From positions 186,001 to 250,000 of the forward strand of contig NZ_CANMCP010000001.1 in NCBI RefSeq assembly GCF_947496385.1: 64,000 nucleotides of DNA. Reading direction: 5' to 3'. Positions 58,751 through 64,000 of this stretch are shown piece after piece. Each line of letters starts with the position of its first letter. Within the stretch, counting starts at the first letter, position 1. The DNA is from an uncultured Croceicoccus sp. GTDB taxonomy: Bacteria > Pseudomonadota > Alphaproteobacteria > Sphingomonadales > Sphingomonadaceae. Below the pieces are notes generated by a model, which was not told the DNA's origin, did not search any database, and saw only the letters and a list, made by a program, of their open reading frames with translations. A program made the translations under genes and the position numbers.

Positions 58751-60808
58751 ATGCCATCCATGCGTATCCGTAGCCTGATCCTGTCGAGCGCCATGCTCGC
58801 TGCGCCCGCTGTTCTTTCCGCGCCCGCCGCGGCGGAGGAGGGGATGTGGACCTTCGACAATTTCCCGACCGAACGGATGGAAGGGGAATATGGTTGGGCG
58901 CCGGATCAACAATGGCTGGATCGTACCCGCGCGGCGGCCGTGCGCCTTACCGGCGGATGCTCGGCCAGCTTCGTGTCGGATGCGGGGCTCATCCTGACCA
59001 ACCACCATTGCGTGGTCAGCTGCCTTCAGGATCTCTCCACCGCCGACAACGACCTCATCGAAAACGGCTTTAATCCCGGCAGCCTCGCCGAAGAGCGGAT
59101 GTGCCCCGGACAGCAGGCCGAGGTCGTGACGCAGATTACCGACGTGACCGATGATATTCAGGGCAGAATCGCGGGGCTGACCGGCGAGGCGCTCGTCAAT
59201 GCGCGTAACGCCCGGATCGCCGAACTGGAATCCGAAGGCTGCGAGGACGACACGATCCGTTGCCAGGTCGTGAGCCTGTTCGGCGGGGGTCAGTACAAGC
59301 TTTATCGCTATCGCAAATATTCCGACGTGCGCATCGCATGGGCACCGGAATTTCAGGCCGCTTTCTTCGGCGGCGATCCCGACAATTTCAACTATCCGCG
59401 CTATGCGCTCGATGCCGCGTTTTTGCGCGCCTATGAAGATGGCAAGCCGGTCGCCCCGGCCAATCACCTGCGCTGGAACCCGCGCCGGCCTGAGCCGGGC
59501 GAAATCACATTCGTGGTCGGCAATCCCGGCTCGACCTCGCGCCTCTACACCCAGGCGCAGGTCGACTTTGATCGCGACCTGCGTATTCCGGTCACCATCG
59601 CGACGATGTCGGAACTGCGCGGACGGCTGATTGCCATCGGCGAAAGCGATCCGGAAAAGGCGCGGCAGGCGAAGGATACCCTGTTCGGCATCGAGAACTC
59701 GCTCAAGGTCTATCTCGCGCGGCAGCGTGCGTTGAACGATGCCGAATTCGTCGAAACGCTGGAAAGCAGGGAAGCCGACCTGCGCGAACGCAGCGCCGGC
59801 AATGCGGAGATCGGCGATCCGTGGACCGCGATCGACAGTGCGATGGGCGATTATCGCGATCTCTATCTTTCCTACCGTTTCATCGATCCGCAGAGCTCGC
59901 TTTTCAGCTTCGCGCAGACGCTCGTGCGCGCGGCGCAGGAACGGCAAAAACCGAATTCGGAACGTCTGCCCGGCTTCACTGAAAGCGCGCTCCCGCTGCT
60001 GAGCAAGAATCTCTTCGACGAACGCCCGATCTATCCCTGGCTCGAGGAAGAAACGCTGGGCTGGAGCCTGTCGAAGGCGCGCGAATATCTGGGTGCCGAC
60101 GATCCGGACACGAAGCTTCTGCTCGGAAACGAATCCCCCGAAGGGCTGGCCAGCCGGCTGGTGACGGGAACGCGCGTGGATGAGCCGGAATATCGTCGTT
60201 ATCTCTGGGACAATGGCATGGCTGCGATCGAGGCTTCGGACGATCCGATGATCCAATACGCGCTGCGTCTCGACGAACGGGAACGTGAATTGCGGCAGGC
60301 TGTGAACGAGCGTGTGACCGGGCCCATCTCGGTCGCGCAGGCCGATCTGTCCGATGCCCGCTTTGCAGCCTATGGCGACACGATCTATCCCGATGCGACA
60401 TTCACGCTTCGCATCAGCTACGGACAGGTGAAGGGCTGGACCGAACGTGGTCGTGAAATCGACCCGGTGACGACGCTCGGCGGTGCGTTCGAGCGTGCGA
60501 CCGGGAATGTGCCCTATAATCTCGCGTCGCAATATCTGGCTAAGGAAGCGCAGATCGACAAGGCGACGGCCTATGACTTCGTGTCGACCAATGACATCAT
60601 CGGCGGCAACTCCGGCTCACCCACGATCGCGCGGGATGGATCGGTCATCGGCGCGGCATTCGATGGCAATATCCATTCCATCGGCGGCAATTACGGCTAC
60701 GATCCCGAGTTGAACCGAACCGTGTCGGTGTCCGCCGCCGCGGTGCAGGAAGCCTTGGAAACCATCTATCCGTCGCCGCGTCTTGTTCGCGAACTGAACC
60801 AAAAATGA
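58751..60808 (+). CDS. S46 family dipeptidyl-peptidase (DPP7/DPP11-like)
   Basis: 685 aa; removes dipeptides from the N-terminus of peptides in the periplasm. The N-terminal signal (MRIRSLILSSAMLAAPAV ... APAAA) is cleaved before EEGMWTFDNFPTERM, the S46 family start. Trypsin-like triad: His in TNHHC, Asp in PDNFNYPRYALDAAF region, Ser in IIGGNSGSPTIARDG. The start is at ATG 58751; 58760 would also leave a signal. Subtype (hydrophobic versus acidic P1) cannot be told by eye. A very long in-frame extension across argG is a shadow. Confidence 0.93.
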   Translation: MPSMRIRSLILSSAMLAAPAVLSAPAAAEEGMWTFDNFPTERMEGEYGWAPDQQWLDRTRAAAVRLTGGCSASFVSDAGLILTNHHCVVSCLQDLSTADNDLIENGFNPGSLAEERMCPGQQAEVVTQITDVTDDIQGRIAGLTGEALVNARNARIAELESEGCEDDTIRCQVVSLFGGGQYKLYRYRKYSDVRIAWAPEFQAAFFGGDPDNFNYPRYALDAAFLRAYEDGKPVAPANHLRWNPRRPEPGEITFVVGNPGSTSRLYTQAQVDFDRDLRIPVTIATMSELRGRLIAIGESDPEKARQAKDTLFGIENSLKVYLARQRALNDAEFVETLESREADLRERSAGNAEIGDPWTAIDSAMGDYRDLYLSYRFIDPQSSLFSFAQTLVRAAQERQKPNSERLPGFTESALPLLSKNLFDERPIYPWLEEETLGWSLSKAREYLGADDPDTKLLLGNESPEGLASRLVTGTRVDEPEYRRYLWDNGMAAIEASDDPMIQYALRLDERERELRQAVNERVTGPISVAQADLSDARFAAYGDTIYPDATFTLRISYGQVKGWTERGREIDPVTTLGGAFERATGNVPYNLASQYLAKEAQIDKATAYDFVSTNDIIGGNSGSPTIARDGSVIGAAFDGNIHSIGGNYGYDPELNRTVSVSAAAVQEALETIYPSPRLVRELNQK

Positions 60809-60824
60809 CGAGGGCGGGGGGCGT

Positions 60825-61616
60825 TCAGCGCCCTCCGCCACCCTCGCGGGCGAGATACAGCACGTCGCGATCCTGAGTAAGCAGATGCTGCCCGGAGTCG
60901 ACAAACAATGTCGTGCCGCTGGCAGCGTGACCCTTGGCCAGGAAAACCGCCGCCTGCGCGAGTTCGTCGAGCGAGGTCAGCCGTTGGAGCAAGTTCATCC
61001 GGCCGCTTCGTTCGTGTTCGGCGTCGTGCTGATCGTGGCTCGGCAACATCGCGCCCGGACAAAGGCCGTAGATACGGTCGGAACTGCGTGCAAAATGCAT
61101 CGCCATCATGCGCGTTGCGGCAAAAAGCGCGTGTTTCGACATGGTATAGGAAAAGAAGTCGGGATTTGTATTGGCGATCTTCTGATCGATGAGGTTGATG
61201 ACGCACCTTTGCGATCCCGTGGTCGTATGGCGCAGAAAAGCCTGAGACAGGAGGGAAGGCGACGCCGCATTGATGGCATTGCTTCGCCAGAAAATGTCGG
61301 GATCGAGTGCGTCCGCAAGATCGGGCTCAAAAATTGCCGCACTATTGACGAGGACGTTCCAGCCCGGGGCGCGTACGGCAAGATCGGCGACAAAACGGTC
61401 GATCGTTTCGAGCCTGGAAAGATCTGCTGACACGACGTCGGCGCTCGGCAACGAGCTCGCCAGCGCATGCGCCGCCTCGGTCGATCGGTTGCAGTGAATC
61501 AGGACGTGGAACCCCGCCTTCGAAAAATGGCGCACGATCGTGGCACCCAATCGCCGGGCTCCGCCGGTGACCAGGACCGTGGGACAGCCGTTCTGCTTCT
61601 GCTCCTCGCGAGACAT
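60825..61616 (-). CDS. SDR-family reductase, FolM/pteridine reductase-like
   Basis: 263 aa Rossmann enzyme. The cofactor motif VLVTGGARRLGATIVRHF is the TGGxxRxG form of pteridine reductases and FolM (dihydromonapterin reductase) rather than the usual TGxxxGxG; YTMSKHALFAATRM supplies the catalytic Tyr-Lys; NSAAIFEPDLADAL fits. It could reduce dihydrofolate, dihydromonapterin or another pterin. Converges with the S46 gene (17 bases between). Confidence 0.82.
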   Translation of the reverse strand: MSREEQKQNGCPTVLVTGGARRLGATIVRHFSKAGFHVLIHCNRSTEAAHALASSLPSADVVSADLSRLETIDRFVADLAVRAPGWNVLVNSAAIFEPDLADALDPDIFWRSNAINAASPSLLSQAFLRHTTTGSQRCVINLIDQKIANTNPDFFSYTMSKHALFAATRMMAMHFARSSDRIYGLCPGAMLPSHDQHDAEHERSGRMNLLQRLTSLDELAQAAVFLAKGHAASGTTLFVDSGQHLLTQDRDVLYLAREGGGGR

Positions 61617-61800
61617 TCGCCCTATCTATACCAGCTGGTCACGATGCCAAGCCATGGTGTGGAATTGCCGCGATCTTATGCGGCGCGGCGGTCTTCGTGT
61701 CGAAGCTGTATTGACCGGGCAATCCATCGGGTGCATGGGAGCGGGCGTAGGCTCGGATCGCGCTCAAACGTGCTCCGCATCACGGCAGCGCCTTACAGCT

Positions 61801-61874
61801 GCGGGTGTAGCTCAATGGTAGAGCAGCAGCTTCCCAAGCTGACGACGAGGGTTCGATTCCCTTCACCCGCTCCA
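61801..61874 (+). tRNA. tRNA-Gly(CCC)
   Basis: 74 bases with encoded CCA. Acceptor GCGGGTG pairs with CACCCGC; D arm GCTC-N-GAGC; anticodon stem CAGC/GCTG with loop TTCCCAA (anticodon CCC at 61833-61835); T arm AGGG-TTCGATT-CCCT; discriminator T, then CCA. A degenerate integrase gene begins about 200 bases downstream in the same direction, so the 3' end served as an attachment site. Confidence 0.96.
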
Positions 61875-62071
61875 GCGCCGCTTTCCCAAAACATCTCGGA
61901 AACGCTATAAGGCTCTTGGACATCCGAGGGTTTCTGGCGTTTCATTTTCCTTCTTTTAGAGGAATTTTCGGCCAAATCCGCTTATTTTGGGGCGCTGCGT
62001 TTAGGGCATTCAGGTCTCTGCCTATTCGAAAGGCCCCCAATCTGGAGCCTCTTCTGCGTAAGATTGAAACT
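61875..62071 (+). other. Spacer between tRNA-Gly and the integrase remnant
   Basis: 197 bases, less GC-rich than the rest, without a convincing gene. It would contain attB-proximal DNA and the integrase promoter; I see no clear elements. No second copy of the tRNA 3' end is visible in the window. Confidence 0.5.
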
Positions 62072-62631
62072 ATGGCGCTAGCACACTCTGGAATTCGCAG
62101 GGCTAAGGCTGGGACGAAAGCTTGGAGAATGAGCGAATCGGCTTTTTTGGGCTGCTGGAGCGTACCGGTGTAAAATTGTGACGAATGAAGTGCGCGGTCG
62201 AAGGGCGAGAGATGGAACTTGCAAGCGGGCGCTACCCAAAAATTAGGCTCCGATGCTCGCAGAAGGCTTGACGCTGCGCGAGAGCGAAAAACCCTCTACG
62301 CCATAAACAGCGTGAGAAGGCGCGTGCACCGAAAACACCTTTACATCCTTGGCTGCCGCGTTCTGTGAGAAGCGCAGGAATGATGGCGCAAGGGCTAGGG
62401 CAGCGGCGAAGGCGAAGCACCTTCTATCCCCGATCTTTAGCCTCACCGGCATTCTGTCGACCGCCGACATCGAGCAGCCGATACGCTGGCCTCCCTTCGC
62501 CGGATCGAGAGCGAGGGCACCCGTCGAACGGCCCATTCACACGTGAGGTCGAAGCTTGCCTGGCTATCACGGACAACGCATCCGTCAGACCAGTGAATGG
62601 CAAGGATCGGCCGGCGCCGCGAAACGTCGTC
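62072..62631 (+). pseudogene. Decayed P4-type (DUF4102) tyrosine integrase
   Basis: Three matching fragments in two frames. The start ATG 62072 reads MALAHSGIRRAKAGTKAWRM (compare the family start MALTDTAIRNAKPGTKPYKL). In the same frame 62243-62290 reads LGSDARRRLDAARERKT. Frame shifts then give ENTFTSLAAAFCEKRRNDGA from 62331 to about 62477, and DTLASLRRIESEGTRRTAHS followed by HVRSKLA from 62480. These are the N-terminal and core-binding domains; the catalytic R-H-R-Y domain is gone, cut at the efflux gene next door. So a genomic island once sat here and its integrase has degenerated. Confidence 0.75.
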
Positions 62632-63999
62632 TTATTCCGGGGCCCCGCCCACGGCCTCGTAAAGCCCCACCAGCGCGGTGAGTTCATCGGCCTTCACCTG
62701 CACCAGCGACAGCTCGACCCCGAGCAGGGCGCGCTGTGCATCGACCTGCTCGATATAGGGCGTGTAACCCGCGCGGTAGCGATTGCGCGCGTGGCGCAGC
62801 GCATCGGCCACGGCCGTCTGCTGTGCCGTGAGCGCGCTTTCCTGGTCTTTCAGATTCGCAAGGAGGGCCATGCGGTCCTCGACCTCGCGAAAGGCGTTCA
62901 AAACGGTCGAGCGATAGGCAAAGGCGGCCTGATCGCGCTGCGCCGTCGCGCCGTCAAGCTGTGCCTGCAATCTCCCGCCCTGAAAGATCGGCGCGAGGAT
63001 ACTGCCGCCGAGCGACCATACGCCGATGGGATCGGCAAGCAGGTCGGAGAGCACCACACCGGCCGCCGCGCCCAGATCGATCGAGGGCATGAAATCGGCT
63101 CGGGCCATGCGCATTCTGGCGTCGGCCGCCGCGATGCGATATTCCGCGGCCGCGACATCGGGACGGCGGCGCAGCAGTTCGGACGGCAGGGTCGCGGGTG
63201 GAGCGGGCTGGCGCAAATCCCTCAGCGTACCGCCACGGTCGATCGCGCCCGGCACTTCCCCTGTCAGTACCGACAAGGCATTTTCTTGCCGAACGATCTG
63301 GGCCTTGAGTTGCGGGACGAGTTGTGCGGTCGCCTGATACTCGGCCTCGGCCTGTCGGAGCGGCAGCTGCGAGGTATAGCCGACTTCGGCCCGGTCGCGG
63401 GCGAATTTCACCGCCTCCTGCCGCGCCGCCAGCGTTTCCTCCAGGACCGCCAGCCGCTTGTCGAGCGCCAGGAGCGTGATGTAGCCAGTGGCCGTCGCCG
63501 CGCTCACCGAAAGTCGCGCGGCCTCTTCGCTCGCGGCGCTCGCGGCGACACCAGCCTCGGCGGCGTCCACGCGCGCAGCATTCTTGCCGAACAGGTCGAG
63601 TTCGTAGGACGCACGAAAGGCGGGCTGCGCGGCGACGATCGTCTGACCCTGACCGAAGGGGGAAACCTCCCGCCGGACCCCGCCCTCGACCCCTGCGCCA
63701 AGCGAGGGGAGGAGGTAGCTACGCGAACCCAGCTCGGTCGCGCGCGCTTCCTCGACACGGGCGGCGGCGATCCGCACGTCGGGATTGTTACGCCGCGCCT
63801 GCTCGACGAGACGCGACAGCGCCGGATCGCCGAACGCGTTCCACCAGTCCTGCTCGACCGGGGCGGTGACCCGCAGGCTCGTGCGCCACGCCGCCGGCGG
63901 CGCAACCGCCGCGCCGGGCGGGGCATCCTGCAAAGTGGGAGCGCAGGCGCCGAGGGCGACGGCCGATGCGGCCAGCAGGATGAGCGGTCGGAGCGTCAC
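62632..63999 (-). CDS. RND efflux outer-membrane lipoprotein (NodT/OprM family)
   Basis: 455 aa outer-membrane channel. Signal peptide and lipobox ALGACAP (Cys19). The two OEP repeats are seen: FGDPALSRLVEQARRNNPDVRI, then DPIGVWSLGGSILAPIFQGGR with the C-terminal SLV..YEAVGGAPE end. Alpha-helical tunnel segments separate them. Starts with GTG 63999 at the window edge, likely in GTGA overlap with an upstream pump gene; so the inner-membrane transporter and adaptor would be upstream, outside the window. Lies against the integrase remnant. Confidence 0.9.
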   Translation of the reverse strand: MTLRPLILLAASAVALGACAPTLQDAPPGAAVAPPAAWRTSLRVTAPVEQDWWNAFGDPALSRLVEQARRNNPDVRIAAARVEEARATELGSRSYLLPSLGAGVEGGVRREVSPFGQGQTIVAAQPAFRASYELDLFGKNAARVDAAEAGVAASAASEEAARLSVSAATATGYITLLALDKRLAVLEETLAARQEAVKFARDRAEVGYTSQLPLRQAEAEYQATAQLVPQLKAQIVRQENALSVLTGEVPGAIDRGGTLRDLRQPAPPATLPSELLRRRPDVAAAEYRIAAADARMRMARADFMPSIDLGAAAGVVLSDLLADPIGVWSLGGSILAPIFQGGRLQAQLDGATAQRDQAAFAYRSTVLNAFREVEDRMALLANLKDQESALTAQQTAVADALRHARNRYRAGYTPYIEQVDAQRALLGVELSLVQVKADELTALVGLYEAVGGAPE

Positions 64000-64000
64000 G

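Noticed and set aside
62243-62536. A 97-codon minus-strand frame in the integrase region
   Set aside because: The opposite strand matches integrase fragments in order; this frame has no independent support.

Overview
The window is GC-rich chromosomal DNA from an alphaproteobacterium, most likely order Sphingomonadales (Sphingomonadaceae or Erythrobacteraceae). The clues are the fused str-S10-spc-alpha ribosomal cluster without rpmJ, the mdh-sucD-sucA-odhB-lpdA order without sucC, HWE-family histidine kinases including a LOV photoreceptor kinase, S46 and M3 peptidases with secretion signals, and a LexA box of the alphaproteobacterial GAAC-N7-GAAC type. The placement is inferred from gene content and order; no rRNA gene is present.

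Layout. 1-13504 is mixed housekeeping and accessory DNA: the end of recO, leuB, a small membrane protein, a GT2-GtrA glycosyltransferase, a LOV-HWE kinase, a protein mannosyltransferase-like gene, metZ, a PAS-HWE kinase overlapping metZ, apaG, a LysR regulator, a type III polyketide synthase with an ICMT-like methyltransferase, a tandem HTH protein and a TonB-box-like exported protein. 14021-33588 is the translation cluster, from rpsL to rplQ, with secY, adk and rpoA. It is broken by an intrinsic terminator between rpmD and rplO and carries several other intergenic hairpins. 33742-37313 holds an exported prolyl oligopeptidase, a small RYD-repeat protein and a TRIC-type channel. 37327-44957, on the minus strand, is the 2-oxoglutarate-to-oxaloacetate end of the TCA cycle. 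45200-51065 has a small unknown gene, a Dcp-like lipoprotein peptidase, thpR, a remnant of a YadA-type anchor, a von Willebrand lipoprotein and another lipoprotein. 51259-56571 has uvrA under a LexA box, then an abruptly AT-rich gene with a nucleoside-deoxyribosyltransferase-like core and an in-frame amber codon, then a two-gene HTH unit and a small lipoprotein. 56568-64000 has rlpA, argG, an S46 peptidase, a FolM-like reductase, tRNA-Gly(CCC) followed by a decayed P4-type integrase, and an RND outer-membrane lipoprotein.

How the parts work together. The ribosomal cluster makes ribosomal proteins, elongation factors, the translocon and the RNA polymerase alpha subunit. The TCA block makes 2-oxoglutarate dehydrogenase (all three subunits), half of succinyl-CoA synthetase and malate dehydrogenase. 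The polyketide synthase-methyltransferase pair probably makes a methylated alkylpyrone or alkylresorcinol lipid. The two HWE kinases point to light or stress sensing through partners encoded elsewhere.

The places most worth a second look are the AT-rich gene behind uvrA, the integrase scar at tRNA-Gly, the YadA fragment behind thpR, the paralogous HTH family (11574-12542 and 55393-56043) and the RG-rich extension of S5.
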